64,000 bases of DNA from Ptychodera flava (Eukaryota; Hemichordata; Enteropneusta; Ptychoderidae). Where the stretch lies: assembly GCF_041260155.1 (NCBI RefSeq), contig NC_091948.1:5331001-5395000 (forward strand), read 5' to 3'. This document shows, piece after piece, positions 11,995 through 23,482 of the stretch. Under the pieces are notes generated by a model, which worked only from the letters and a program-made list of their open reading frames with translations, had not been told where the DNA came from and searched no databases. Each line of letters opens with the position of its first letter. Positions within the stretch are counted from its first letter, which is position 1. The translations under genes were made by a program, and so were the position numbers.

Positions 11995-12403
11995 TTTGGA
12001 TTTCCTTCTAGGCCTTGCAGCATTAACCGTGTACACGCGACTCGAAATTCCGCTGACAGCCCCCACTTTGATCTACTTTCTAATGCACTGGAAAATAGGA
12101 AATTATTTTTTGATGAAAACAAGCAATTTCTTTCGTCCGAGATGACTTATATTTAGAAGATACGATCGTCGGTCCCCGAAGCAATCCTTTCAAGTTTCAT
12201 CTGCAAAACGCCCCCTTGTGACAAACTCTGTAGCATCACTTCCGCTTCTTCTATCGCTACTTCCGTAACTTTCTACCACACACGTGCTGATATTCGCTGT
12301 CCGTGTCCGCGTCCGGCAATCTGTAAACTGCATTTTCATCCGTAGACGTAATCGACGCGTCACTAACCACTCAGGAATCCGGAGACGTGACTGAGTAAGC
12401 ACC
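11995..12403. promoter_or_regulatory. Candidate bidirectional promoter between RASA1 and BUD22
   Basis: The start codons of the divergent RASA1 (11994, minus) and BUD22 (12404, plus) genes are 409 bp apart. The interval is relatively CpG-rich with no obvious TATA box near either start. It holds a CACGTG E-box at 12281-12286 and two ETS-like ACTTCCG cores at 12238-12244 and 12259-12265. E-boxes of this kind are typical of MYC/MAX-responsive ribosome-biogenesis genes, which would suit BUD22. Transcription start sites cannot be placed from sequence alone, and both 5' UTRs must lie here. Confidence 0.6.
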
Positions 12404-12430
12404 ATGGTCAACCCCAAGTTAAATGAAGAG
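12404..12430 (+). CDS. SRFBP1: BUD22 coding exon 1 (nine codons)
   Basis: The ATG has a near-perfect context (caccATGG). The nine codons read MVNPKLNEE, then GT of gtgatg, a usable but non-consensus donor. Phase 0 joins exon 2 to give [17 protein letters not shown]. This parallels the human start ...LNLNNE-VVKMRKEVKRIRV, including the position of the boundary. It is far too short to find by length; it was chosen because start, context, donor, phase and similarity all agree. Confidence 0.82.
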
Positions 12431-15400
12431 GTGATGTTTACAGTAATACCATACGTACATGTATATTTCTAAAACACAAAGTAACCTACACACACGCGCA
12501 CTAACACAGTGGCTTGAGGTTTGATCATACACAGTACTCTACTGTCTATGGTTCGATACACGGCGAAGGCCCCTGTAAGTGTAAGCATTTATAGAAAGAT
12601 ATTGCTTTAATTACAGAAGCGTTCGCCCTGTATCGAACCACAAGTGACTGTGATACTTTATTATGGGTCCACCAAGCAATGAAGCATTGGACCTACCAGA
12701 CCCATGGATACGCATATAAGCCATAATTTAATGATTGCAGATAGCTTCCTGGATGGTATTGAGACGCAGATAGCAATTTTACCTGTACCATCATCATACA
12801 TTACTCTACAGTGTACGTACCTCCTTTTGTCTTCTATCTACATTTACACCTTTACTTCTGGTAGATGTCCGGTCAAGATGGAGATTTATGAAGCGCTATA
12901 AACCAAACATGTCACATTTGTGTAAGGTTCATGTTCCATTTCTAAATGATATCACCATTGTCTAATCAATTTGCAACAATTTATACCTCTGTGAAATTTT
13001 TGTCAAAGCTGTTGGAAGTAATGCATAAAGCTTAATGTGAATGCCACTGTGTTATTATGGAAGCTGTAACAACTAAACAAGCATGTCAAGGGATCTACCT
13101 CTAGCGGTCCTACTAATTACTGCCCATGACTGCCCGTAGCTGCCTGAGGACTGCCCGAGCACTGCTCAAGGAAAAAGTGGGCCAAATTTCACCCATTTTA
13201 ACACTAGGCCAATAGGTTCAATTTGTATCATGCCAAGCCAACCAAAAATATCATTGATTTGGCGTTAACCTGATGTTTTCTCCGGCAGTTTTTGAACTCA
13301 GAAGACGCCGGGCTTGAAGGACGTCGCCAGCTTGATAGTAAGATCATACCATTCAGTCCGAGTGGTGGTACAATAACCTCGCTGAGCCCATACAGCTTGA
13401 CGTTGTACCACCCCTTGCACTGAATGGTATGATCTCACGATCAAGTTGGGGACGTCTTTCTAGTTGAAAGCCCAGCGTCTTTCTGGTTCTAAAACCACTA
13501 CAGGAAACTCCAAATCAATGATATTTTTGGTTAGCCAGGCATGATATAAGTTGAAGCTATTGGCTTGGTGTTAAAATTTGCGAAATTTGGCCTACTTGCT
13601 CCTCAGGCAGTCCTCGGGTAGTTCTCGGGCAGTCCTCAAGCAGCTACGGGCAGTCACGGGCAGTAATTAGTAGGACCCGACCTCTAGCTTTAGCCCTAGG
13701 CTACCTCTACCTTTAGCAATGAGACCAGTAGCTTTCCCTACAGTTATGATGCTTGTCATGCAGGTATTCAGCCCTAGATCCATCGGCCGAATGTGGGACG
13801 TGCTGTTTTATGCCCTCCCCACCACTGCCATGGCCCAGTCTGGAGAAAAATTTGGTGAATGTGCCACACTCGTGATGTGCACCAGATAACCTCTAAAATC
13901 CGGCTGAAACTGGTGCTTCAATGATTACAAATAAAACTCAAATAAAGAAACCTGAAAAACACCTTTTGGTTGTCTAACTGTAGAGGACATTTATTGCAAC
14001 AGCTGCTTATCATAAAAAGACACTTACTGGCCATTTTGAATCTTCCACAGTGTGGCGTGCTCACCAGGTTTCCTATAGATCGGGCAATTGTGATTGTGGG
14101 GAGTACATAAAGAACCCAAGTGTAAAATTACACAGCCTGCCCACATTTCACCTATGGTTCCAGGCTTAGCAGGCCTACATGTACAAGGTTTGAACAGTGC
14201 AGTTCTATAAGTGTCAACAGAACTTGGTATTACCATAGACAGTAGAGGGGGGCTGTCTATGGTATTACACACAATGAAAAGTAAACATTATTGGGGGGGG
14301 GGGTTATTTATCTACATTTGTATTTATTTTGACCAATCAAGAAAATGTGTTTTGAGGTTTTTGCGAAGAAATGGTACTTTGAGTGGACTTTGCTTACACT
14401 GTTAAATACTATACTTGTTAACAAAAAGCTCTCTTGTTTCTTAATTAATGAATGAAGGTTTTTCAATTTCAGGTGGTTCTTATGAGACAGGTGGTTAAGC
14501 GTGCCAAAGTCTTGGTCATCAATCACCTAACAAGACATGCAAGAGGACTTCGAAGTAAGAAGTAAGGATCAACAAACAAATATTTTCGCCATTTTGGTAA
14601 AACAAAGAAAACTAAAAAGGAATTATAAATCAAAATCAATGCATAAGTTAAGTTTATTTCAAAATCAAAGAATAACGGAACAGAATGTAATGTAGGTTAG
14701 TTAATATCATGTTTTGATCAAAATTTGTGCATGGCGATGTGTCTCAATTTTTATCGGTGTTTTAAGGCGTAAACAGCCATCATGGCATAATGTAGCTTTT
14801 GAAGTTTCCCAATCTGTTTTGCCAATGTCCTGCTCATATCTAGAGGTTACATTTGGTCAGGGGTTCCAGATTCATCAGGTTAGTTAGCTATTTAAGTTGA
14901 AGGGAATGCGAGAATTTGATACCAATATTATTCAGTTGATCTGACCTGGCATAAGTGCCAATATTCATGACCCAGTGTCATTCAAATTAGCCTGCGTAAG
15001 TGACCCCAGTTTAAAGTCGCCACTAAGTGGAGTATGCTGAAGTGGTTGCATGCCAAACAAATGGATTTTTTCTCTCAAGTATCACAACTGATTATGGAAA
15101 ATGTTCTTGTATGTTTACTGAGGATGGCAATGTTGTTCCCATTTTGTTCCAGAGACCTGGCAAACTGTATGCTCCAATCGAACACAATCTAACATTTTTT
15201 AGGTTACCAGTGTGTGCTCTGTATTCCAATCCTAAGCTGAGAGTTGCAGTCCTCAAACCTGGTTCTTGCACTAGTGTTTGTTGATATTGACCGTTTATGT
15301 GATTTTAATCCTTTATTCTCCTTTGAGATTTGTGTCTAGTAATGAGTTTGTTCGGAGATGAAGCTGATAACAAACTTGACCTGTTCACCTTTTCACACCC

Positions 15401-18400
15401 AATGCCCCTGATTCACACTCACTATGGAAAATGATGGAGTTTGGCCACACTATGGTGGTAACGATAGAGTACAAAGGGAAGCATATACCAGCAGCATTCA
15501 TTCAGCTGCAGGAAGTTCTTTTCTTAGTATTAGAATATGGGGAACAAGGTCATGGACACATTCAGTCTCAGAGATATGTACTTTCCCTTTTGATTCATGA
15601 AGTCAGTGTTTTCAAGGAAGACTATTTGTTCTAGATCTTAGTTCAAACAGAATGTGATATATCTTGTCCTAAAAATCACCCATGTTTACAGTGACGGATT
15701 GTTGGCTACAATTCAGGAACTTAAATTCTCTGTTTATGGTATGGTATGTCCCTAAAATTTGAAAGACATACATTTTTGCTCAAAGTTTCTTCAAAAAAAA
15801 CTTGTGAACATATTTTTTCAAGATCAAGAATGAAAATTGGGGTCCTCTCCAAATTTTAATAATATTGAAACACCTTAAACTTACAGATATTTGAAATTCA
15901 AAGTGGCCACCATCCCTCTGGTATAAAATTTTCTGTTCTCACAAAGACACAATTTTTAGTGGAAATTTTCCTTTCTCCAGGAGCATCAAATTGAGCCTCA
16001 ACAAGTGATGGATATGAAAAGTATTGTGAAAATTTGAGAGTTGGAATATCTGTGCCCGATGCACATTCTACCTTATTGTTTTGATATTTGCCACAAGTTT
16101 ACAGTGCCAGTGAATAAGCATCAAAACAGCATATCTCATCAGGAGTGAAATGATAAGGATGTTGTGTTAAATCAGAAAAAACTATTTGGCTTGTTTGAGT
16201 TGTTTTAGTAAATTTTAGGAGCCATTTATCCACGAGTTACAAAAACTTGTGGATATTTTGCATTTTGCAAACTAACGTGTCACAATATCCTGAAATCTAA
16301 TGATGACAATTGAGACACACACTTGCCCATTGTGTGTTTTTATTAACATATATGCTTGTTTAGTTTTTGAGCATGATATTGAAAATAGAATGTAGATACA
16401 TAACAAACCATTTGTACTCTTCAGGCAACAAACAATAGATAACTTACAGTCGGTTACACACGTTAAACATCACACATATCAAAATATATATCTTAAACAC
16501 ATTTGTATTCAAAAACACATATGTTCAAATACCTAGAGTGATGTAACGATCTCTCTATAAGCGCAAGTATATCAAATAAAAATCAAATTTGATTGCTGCA
16601 ACATTGATATATAATACCTTATGCTCATCAAAATTATTATAACTTCATGGCTTCCTACAATATGATTTGTCTGCGTACTTTGTACAGTGAAACTGTGATG
16701 GCTAAGTTCAGACAAGATATTTATATTAATTGTCGGCTTATTCAGAACATTAACTGTTGCCATAAAAACAATGCTATGTTACCTTGGGTATAGTTAATCT
16801 TGATTTGTGCGTGGGTGGTACAGTTCGTGATCAGGACAGTTTCTTTTCACTTCCTTTGTAGAAGATCCTGTTTATGTTTCCTTGTTTTGCACAAAGATTG
16901 ACTGCATTAAAACTGTGTAGATGCCACTCAAAGTCACTTAACTGCTACCAATATTATCAGACTTGAGAATTGTCTGCCTGATAGTGATTTTTATGTTGAA
17001 ATATAGTTCAGTGATTTGTGTATCAAAATATAGATTTATTTGTGTACTCTAGCCTCAAGAGGGCGCCCTTTAGCAGTATAGGTTCTTTGCACTGTAACTC
17101 CACCATGCATAGTGAGTCCTGCACAACAGTATCCAGGTGAAAGGTCAAATTAGTGCTTATTTTTGGGTAACCAGTTCAGCACATTTGCTTAGTATGAATT
17201 TGTTTGCTGACAGAATACTTCATATTTAACTTTCAAAGAGTACTTTCCAAAAAAAATTAAATTTTGGTGATTCAAATGGTAATTTAGGTAAAGCAGATAT
17301 TTAGGCATACCACTTTGCCAGAGAGTTAACACTGTTCTTCACTGTAAATTTTCACAGAGGCAGTGAGCAACAGAAAGCTAAAAATGTTAGGAGGGCTGAA
17401 AAACTGATCAAAGAAATTGAAATAATCAAAGATCTTAAATTTGACGTAGTCACCAAGCGGGCAGTAAAAGAGCACTTCTCAGCCAAGGATGTAAGCAAGG
17501 TAGGATGGAACACTCTCTCTACACTTCTGAGTATGATAGAGTTTGCTTCAGATGGTTGAATCACAAGGATAATCATATTCTACTTGCCATTTTCTTTGAC
17601 TGCGTAAAACTCAGATTATTTTATTTCTGTACATGTTTTGCATACTGATGCTCCATAAGCTGTAACTTTTCATTCATCTTCAGAGATTTTTGTTCTGTCG
17701 TAAGAAGTGTATTTTCTTGTTATACTTTCAAAAGATTGTGTTGAAACACCAGATTTCAACTCATCAACCCAGACTGCATGTATATAATGTTCAATGTATC
17801 ATTTAAAAGTGAATTTTAGTCCACACTAGAATTAGTTTGTCAACAGAGCAATACATATTATTTTGTACAGAATTTGTTATGTTGACCAGCCCAATACTTA
17901 ATATTTCAACATATTTTATGGAGACAAATAGAAACATAAAGTTGTTTTACAGAAGAAAAATAATCAAAAGTGTTATCAAAAGCAACGGCTCTTGTCCCTT
18001 GAATGGAAGAGTATTTTAAAAGTGTGATGGCGCATGAACACATCAACTCAATTGAAATTCAACAAATATTGATTTGAACAAAGATATGAATTTCAATTTT
18101 CATAAGAACTGTGTGCAACTCAAAATAAGAGTATAATTCATTCAGAAAACTATGTTTGACCATAGGAAACAGCAACGCTTGAAGAGCGAGCTTTTGCAAG
18201 ACTTGCATGTCATGAAATTATTCAAACAGGTGTCCAGAAAATTAAAGGTGCGTCTTTTTTTTCAGTATTTTATGTTGAAGGGAACCTTACCTAATTTGCA
18301 AAACATTGACTTCCTTCTGTGGTGTTGGGACATACCATGATGACAATCTATTCACCCTGGAATTCCTGCACAAGTTTGTAAAACACGACAGTTAAGAATG

Positions 18401-21400
18401 AGTTTGAACCAAGGATTGTTAATGAGAAGGTTTAAAGCAGTGAGATGGCAACTTTCAGTTAAGGCCATCGTCTGGGCTAATGTTGGTCAAAATGCTCAAA
18501 AAATCTAATTTTATTTTTTTCCTTCATTGTCACCCTCGACATGTATACTTTCAAATAAGCTATATCATTCTTCAAAAAATATTAACTAAAATCGAGAAAA
18601 ATCGCGTTTTTTTCCCACTGACCCCTGGTCAAATTTTATTTAGTCTAATTATATATTCAAAACAGGTAAATCGCTATTTTTGGTTGCCTAAAAACTTTGT
18701 TGAGTTATGGCATCATGTATGAAGTAGTGACCATTTGCTTGCTTATTGAAGCAGCTTTTTCAGAGGTAAAAATATGGCGTTGTGGAAATTGTGAGTTTGA
18801 GACTAATTGCAGTCTTAAAAAGCCAGATCAATGAGTAATCGAGAAGAAATTTGCAACAAATGATTCTGTTTTATATTTTGTGTGGATATTACTGTAAGGC
18901 ATATGAAGATTTTCATTCAGGTATAGCAATTAAACCAGAAAACAAACCATATTAGACGTTATGGTGTCCATATACATAACAAGTAAAGAATCTCACATGA
19001 ATTTCATTATCATGCTGATTATAAAATCAATGTTTTTTTGATAATTAACAGTTCATTTTTCACTTAGAAAGCAATTACAACCAGGCTTTTGTAAATAGAA
19101 TTCTAACTGACAATTTAAACTTGTCCAATACCCTATTTGAGGTCGTAAACTTTGCATGAAGTATGAGTATCACCTTTATGTTGTAAACATTTCAATCCAA
19201 TACTCCTAACAATTGTGTTTTGTACTGCATTCGTTTCTTGTGGCAGTAGTAATAACTCTTGAAAGAATGGTTGGAATGCAATGAAAATCAGCCAACATAT
19301 GTGAAATTAAATACTTTACAAAACAAACTTCAAAAAACAAGGTAATCCAATCATGTCATAGTAGAAACTTGACGGAAAGTTGTGAAATTTATTAATTTTT
19401 CAATCTTCCCGAGATGACTATGATTTAATTTATATTGACATCTTATACAGTCATAGATTTAGGTTCATATTGAAATACATATACATCTGAATGCTACCGA
19501 AAAAATTCGGTTGTTGTATGACTTTTCGTTCAATAGATATCTTTGCCACAAATTTCCTCATATTTTTAACCCTGAAATTGTCGCCACGGCAACCGAATAT
19601 CCGGTTTTCCCCCTGCACTGCATTTTACCATCTACTGCAACAAAAAGATGACAAACTCTGAAAACAAGGTACTACACGGTTAGTGTTTTAAAATAGCCCC
19701 TACAATAGCCTTAATCAACGTATATCGAAATTTCTTTCTAATTTGGAAAGAGAGTGGCCCACCCTAACATTCTGAAAGAGAAAAATCTGTAATACATAAG
19801 GTGGTTTTTTTATCGCCCTTAAATCAATTTGTTTGTTAGGTTGCCTTCCAATATGATACTCTAATCCCAATGAGTGAAGCATTTGTGTACATCTGAAACA
19901 TATCTAACAGACAATGTGATAGTAATATATTTCCCATGTGTCTGCCTGCATGACAGAAAAGAAACAACATGAAGACATGTCACGCAAACTCACATAGCAG
20001 TTGAAAAGATGAGAATTTTGAAACTTTAAAAAGTCATGGAATGTTATCTTGTATCACAGATAAAATGATTGTACACAAACAGAGGAGCTGTGTTCTTATA
20101 CCTGATGATGAAAGCTGGCTTAACTTACAAGTGGCAACAGCTTATTGTGTGCTCATTGTGATGATTTCTTCGTCTCCTTTGCTGTTATTACTCAGAATCC
20201 TTCCCAGACCATGAAATCAACCTCCTTCAAGAGTACAATGTCGGCAGGCGTCGTAAGAAAAAGAAAAAGAACACAAGGAAAACTCCCCGTGATGACCGTG
20301 ATGATGGCAAGGAAGAGAGGAATGATAGGTCGGATGATGAAATGAGTGATGAAGAAGAAAATGTTGATGATGTCAATATCACCAAACGTCACACTGAAAG
20401 TGACTCTGATTCTGTGGATAGAGACGGGAGGGAGGAAGATAAAGAGACAAGCAGGGATGACATTGAAAACGATGACAGTGATGACAATGATGATGAAAGT
20501 CTTGATGATAGTGATAACAAACAAGGGAAAGATGAACATCCTTGTGATACTAGCAAATCAACATCAGGGGAGTTTTTTGAACCGAAACAAAAATTAAAAG
20601 GTTCCAAGCTTTCTTCCGTTAAGCACAAACAGTTATCCAGTGCCAAAGCCGACTCAAACATTAGAGTAACAAAATCAAAACGAGAATCAATTCTTGGTGA
20701 TGATGGTGATGATGCTAAATTAGATATTAGCGCACACTGCAACCAGATATCTGGAGCATCAAGGAAAACACCCAGTGACTTTAGGATGCTGGGAAGGAAG
20801 GCTTTCCAGTCGTCATTCATCGGAAGTTTGTCAAGTGAAGGTACAGGAAACAGGAAACAGAGGAACAAAGACCCAGGTAGCAGAACACCTAGGGAAGCTG
20901 GGCAACAGAGAAGAAACAATATTAACCACACGTAAGGTTTCAAATTTCTAAATCTCAGATTTATTCATTTTTTTTAATCCAGAAAAGCTGTTTATGCTCC
21001 TATGAAACATATGTTTCCTAACTCTGTCGGTTGCCACCACTTTTCTGTCATCAGATCCAGTTACACATCAGAAATGCAACAGTAGATCGTAGCAAGGTAT
21101 GGTGATTAACCTATCCGCCCCATAATTTTCCATAAACAGGTCCATAATTGGCATCACTAACAATGATATAAGGGCCCAGGAACACATTAGAGTTATATCA
21201 ATATATGGAAATGAAAGGGGTCAGCGACCTCTCTACTGCTTCCATTCCTCAGCATCTCAACATATTCATTCCACTTCACTTTATATACAAAGATTTTGTT
21301 TTCATTTCCACTTCGCAGGCACCAGGATCAGAAGAGAACGGAAGACACTGTGAACAGAAGAAAAGTAGCCAATCCGTGTAGGGTGGATCTTGCTGGTAAG

Positions 21401-22111
21401 TGGACATCAGTATCTTCATTATGTACTTTGTCTCAACACTGAACCATGCAATGCTTGCTACAGAGATAGCTCATACATTTATGTCCATAGTGGTTCTACA
21501 TATTCAATGTCCATATGCCCATCTAGTGTTAGAAGTCAGTAGTATTTCAAGAAACTTTGGTGGTATTTATTGATTTGATGTATTAAAGACTGTTGCCATG
21601 TCATTTTATGCATACCAAATGTCACAGAGTTTGCCCTTTGAACCCTGACTCCATGATGACCTGTGACCTACAGTTTTACCCCAAAGAAGAGGGTGCCTAG
21701 GGTTTGAGGATTAATACAGATACTTTTCTATTTAGACTTTCATTTGCACACTCATACACTCACACACTCACACACACACACACACACACACACAAAACAC
21801 ACACACACACTCTCTGTCTCTCTCTGTCTCTGTCTCTCTCTCTCTCTCTCTCCCAAGCCTACAAACATATTTTTAATACTCACTCAATTTTGCAAACATA
21901 CACATGCATATAGTTTATAATTTCCATACTTTTGATTTCAGTAAAGCAAAAATTGCCCCCAGCACAACAGAAGAAAGATGAGCAACCTAGGAAGAGCAAA
22001 ACACCGACAGCAGATGTCCATCCATCATGGGAAGCCAGCAAGAGACGAAGACAGCAAGAATCTACTCTCGTAGAATTCCAGGGCAAGAAAATCAAATTTG
22101 ATGACGACTAA
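12404..22111 (+). CDS. SRFBP1: BUD22 / SRF-binding protein 1, complete, seven coding exons
   Basis: Family role (known): yeast Bud22 is a nucleolar factor needed for pre-rRNA processing and 40S biogenesis; vertebrate SRFBP1 (p49/STRAP) also binds serum response factor. Seen: exons 12404-12430, 14473-14561, 17358-17499, 18166-18247, 20196-20931, 21319-21395 and 21942-22111 join with matching phases and GT/AG borders into 1,323 bp (440 aa; human about 430). The order is a basic N-terminal helix ([12 protein letters not shown]), a second helical block ([11 protein letters not shown] ... [13 protein letters not shown]), the [12 protein letters not shown] block, a Lys/Arg run (GRRRKKKKK), a long Asp/Glu/Ser-rich disordered middle, and the family signature C-terminus [11 protein letters not shown] ... 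[12 protein letters not shown] polyadenylation signal follows at 22264. Exons 2 to 7 are secure; an extra phase-symmetric exon between exons 4 and 5 cannot be excluded. Confidence 0.92.
12549..12641. repeat. Short inverted repeat in BUD22 intron 1
   Basis: The left arm ggttcgatacacggcgaagg and the right arm gcgttcgccctgtatcgaac are imperfect inverted copies around a loop of about 35 bp. It could be a very small foldback or a structural relic. No function is evident. Confidence 0.5.
13105..13679. mobile_element. 575 bp foldback element with 8 bp target duplication, BUD22 intron 1
   Basis: The whole element is one imperfect palindrome with arms of about 280 bp. The left end cggtcctactaattactgcc is matched by the right end in reverse, and near the centre gatcataccattcagt pairs with actgaatggtatgatc. 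The direct repeat ACCTCTAG flanks it at 13097-13104 and 13680-13687. An 8 bp duplication with a CTCTAG core suits a hAT-type non-autonomous element (inference). It contains subterminal repeats of GGGCAGT/ACTGCCC. Confidence 0.78.
14473..14561 (+). CDS. SRFBP1: BUD22 coding exon 2
   Basis: The acceptor tttcag precedes 14473 and the donor gtaagg starts at 14562. The exon encodes [19 protein letters not shown] followed by [10 protein letters not shown] plus two bases (phase 2). This is the basic N-terminal helix of the BUD22 family, matching the human KRIRVLVIRKL ... LKSKK. Confidence 0.92.
14562..17357 (+). other. BUD22 intron 2
   Basis: An intron of 2,796 bp. It contains family A copy A3 and a weak family B-like stretch around 15385-15470 (cacactatggtggtaac). 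No exon seen. Confidence 0.75.
15740..16076 (+). mobile_element. Family A copy A3 in BUD22 intron 2
   Basis: Landmarks include gatatttgaaattcaaagtg, ccaccatccct and the terminal gcacattctaccttat. The left TTAA is degraded. The copy is about 335 bp. Confidence 0.6.
17358..17499 (+). CDS. SRFBP1: BUD22 coding exon 3
   Basis: The acceptor ttcacag precedes 17358 and the donor gtagga starts at 17500. One base completes Lys, then 47 codons read [20 protein letters not shown] through [21 protein letters not shown]. This matches the human helix with NQRRAQRLLEEI and KPDIVTKSAL. It ends in phase 0. Confidence 0.93.
17500..18165 (+). other. BUD22 intron 3
   Basis: An intron of 666 bp, A/T-rich. Nothing else recognised. 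Confidence 0.8.
18166..18247 (+). CDS. SRFBP1: BUD22 coding exon 4
   Basis: The acceptor catag precedes 18166 and the donor gtgcgt starts at 18248. The exon encodes [18 protein letters not shown] then IQTGVQKIK plus one base (phase 1). This matches the family block human STATERAIARLAVHPLL. Confidence 0.9.
18248..20195 (+). other. BUD22 intron 4
   Basis: An intron of 1,948 bp, A/T-rich. An additional phase-1 exon could hide here, but none was recognised. Confidence 0.7.
20196..20931 (+). CDS. SRFBP1: BUD22 coding exon 5 (acidic, low-complexity)
   Basis: The acceptor ttactcag precedes 20196 and the donor gtaagg starts at 20932. Two bases complete the split Glu codon, then [16 protein letters not shown], a Lys/Arg cluster that looks like a nuclear or nucleolar localisation signal, and about 110 residues rich in Asp, Glu and Ser written largely with GAT/GAC codons. 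The rest is a Ser/Lys-rich disordered stretch ending NNINH plus two bases. Fast-evolving acidic middle regions are usual in this family. At 736 bp it is the largest coding exon in the window. Confidence 0.9.
20932..21318 (+). other. BUD22 intron 5
   Basis: An intron of 387 bp containing the diverged family B-like copy. Confidence 0.8.
21106..21225. mobile_element. Diverged family B-like copy in BUD22 intron 5
   Basis: TTAA at 21106 is followed by cctatccgccccataatt and aacaggtccataattgg, as in family B. The far end is blurred (atgaaaggggtcag). Confidence 0.3.
21319..21395 (+). CDS. SRFBP1: BUD22 coding exon 6
   Basis: The acceptor ttcgcag precedes 21319 and the donor gtaagt starts at 21396. 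The exon completes Thr and reads [18 protein letters not shown] then PCRVDLA plus one base. The segment has no conserved motif of its own. It is placed by its strong splice sites and by being the only phase-correct bridge from exon 5 to the conserved last exon. Confidence 0.8.
21396..21941 (+). other. BUD22 intron 6
   Basis: An intron of 546 bp containing the CA/CT microsatellite. Confidence 0.8.
21755..21853. repeat. CA/CT compound microsatellite in BUD22 intron 6
   Basis: A CA run changes to TCTCTG/CT repeats about 90 bp before the acceptor of exon 7, so the pyrimidine-rich block could affect splicing. Confidence 0.95.
21942..22111 (+). CDS. SRFBP1: BUD22 coding exon 7 (family signature C-terminus)
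   Basis: The acceptor gatttcag precedes 21942 and the stop TAA is at 22109-22111. The exon ends with [20 protein letters not shown] and then [10 protein letters not shown]. This is almost the same as the last residues of human SRFBP1 (HPSWEASRRRKEQQ ... FQGKKITFDD) and is the strongest single identifier of the gene. Confidence 0.95.
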
Positions 22112-22263
22112 GTGTATGTGTAAACTACCTTTTAACAATTTAAATCTTTAAATGAAATAATTTGGAGTTCAAGTGCAGTGTAATTTTACATATACTTAAA
22201 AATGTGAACTTTCAATGCATTTAACACTAAAACGTAGAAGTACTATGTTATGTTTTATAACGT

Positions 22264-22269
22264 AATAAA
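22264..22269 (+). terminator. Polyadenylation signal of BUD22
   Basis: A canonical AATAAA lies about 150 bp after the BUD22 stop codon and is followed by a T/G-rich stretch (gtgtctac ... tgtgtttatttc), as expected for cleavage and polyadenylation. Confidence 0.7.
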
Positions 22270-23482
22270 GTGTCTACAAACAGTCTATAGCTGTGTTTAT
22301 TTCATTTGAATAGATCTTGGAATTGTTAGAGTTATACATGTATATCTCAAGAGATATTACGTTGGCAACATCCATTTCTCTCTTCAAGGGAGAAGTTTCA
22401 GCAACATTGTCACAAAGCCAACAAAGGAGGCAATGTTGGATTTGCGGCAGCTGTTTGAAATAAATTTGTTTAGCCTAAGCTATGAGGTGAAACAGACATG
22501 TTAAGTCAATGGTTAAGAATCAACCACGAGATATTGGGAGGGGAAGGTAAAAAAATGCAGAGCAAAAAGTCCCAAAATCTTTTGAGTAAAAAGAATATTA
22601 AGATGAAGGTAAAGTGAAAAAAATTATGACATGCATGCTTTGCGAAATCGGAAAAAAATCAGTTTTTGGAACATAAATTGTATGTCAGCATCCAGGCTAC
22701 CCCCCTCAAAATCTAATGGTTTGTCCCTCACCAATTCAACTGGAAGCACCAACTCCTCAAAGCAGTGTTGTTCCCTTCATACTTATGTGCACTGTTATAC
22801 GGGTAATGTCAGTGTCTAGAAAGTAAATTTAAATAGGATATGTACATTCAGACATTACTGGAAACAATCTGTAGTCATTTTTTAATATACTGTTTACAGT
22901 ACTTTCTCCATTTGCAAGTAACTTTACACATTCAGAGACAGCTCCATTTACAAATTTTGATTAAATAAATGTATTCCCTTTAAGAGTCAACTGATGTCTT
23001 CAAGAATTTCAAAAAGTCAAAATATACAATGTTCATTCATTTCAATTAAAATTCTTTTTTACTGAGGATTCAGTAAAAGCCCATATGCTGTAACCATAAT
23101 CATTATTTTCATGATTTTACTTTCAAACTAAAATTCATTCGTGTAAATGTACATACAAACTGAAGGATGTGTCTACAAGAATAATTAACATGGACTTGAA
23201 CTGTGCGTCAAAGTTTGAACAAGGTAAAAAAACTGGTCCACTACTCAAATATGGCTGCCTCCATGTTGATATGCTGATTTCAAAGGTGGAAATGTGCGTA
23301 TATACCCAACATATTGTCATCCATATTTACAAATACCACTGAATGTCCTCCAGTTAAATGCTGTATCCTCTGTTTTTATGCACAATACTTCTGTTTTCAA
23401 AATGGCAAGACATGCAATGTGGTACATCGCATCACTGATGAACGTTGTTGAAATGCAGTAAAACTCTTATCTAATTGAACAG

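Larger units (their letters stand above)
12431..14472 (+). other. BUD22 intron 1
   Basis: An intron of 2,042 bp. It holds the small inverted repeat at 12549-12641, the 575 bp foldback at 13105-13679 and a G-homopolymer near 14291. Confidence 0.75.

Noticed and set aside
11994..12066. Upstream in-frame extension of RASA1 exon 1
   Set aside because: The extended frame opens with GTG, and the first ATG is at 11994 with good context. The extra residues are basic and unlike the family.
12190..12417. Minus-strand open frame of 75 codons between the two divergent starts
   Set aside because: It overlaps the BUD22 start and the candidate promoter, and its Arg-rich composition and lack of motif suggest chance.
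20192..20943. Antisense open frames of 115 and 184 codons over BUD22 exon 5
   Set aside because: They mirror the GAT/GAC-rich acidic coding sequence of BUD22, which is supported by splice sites and the family C-terminus.
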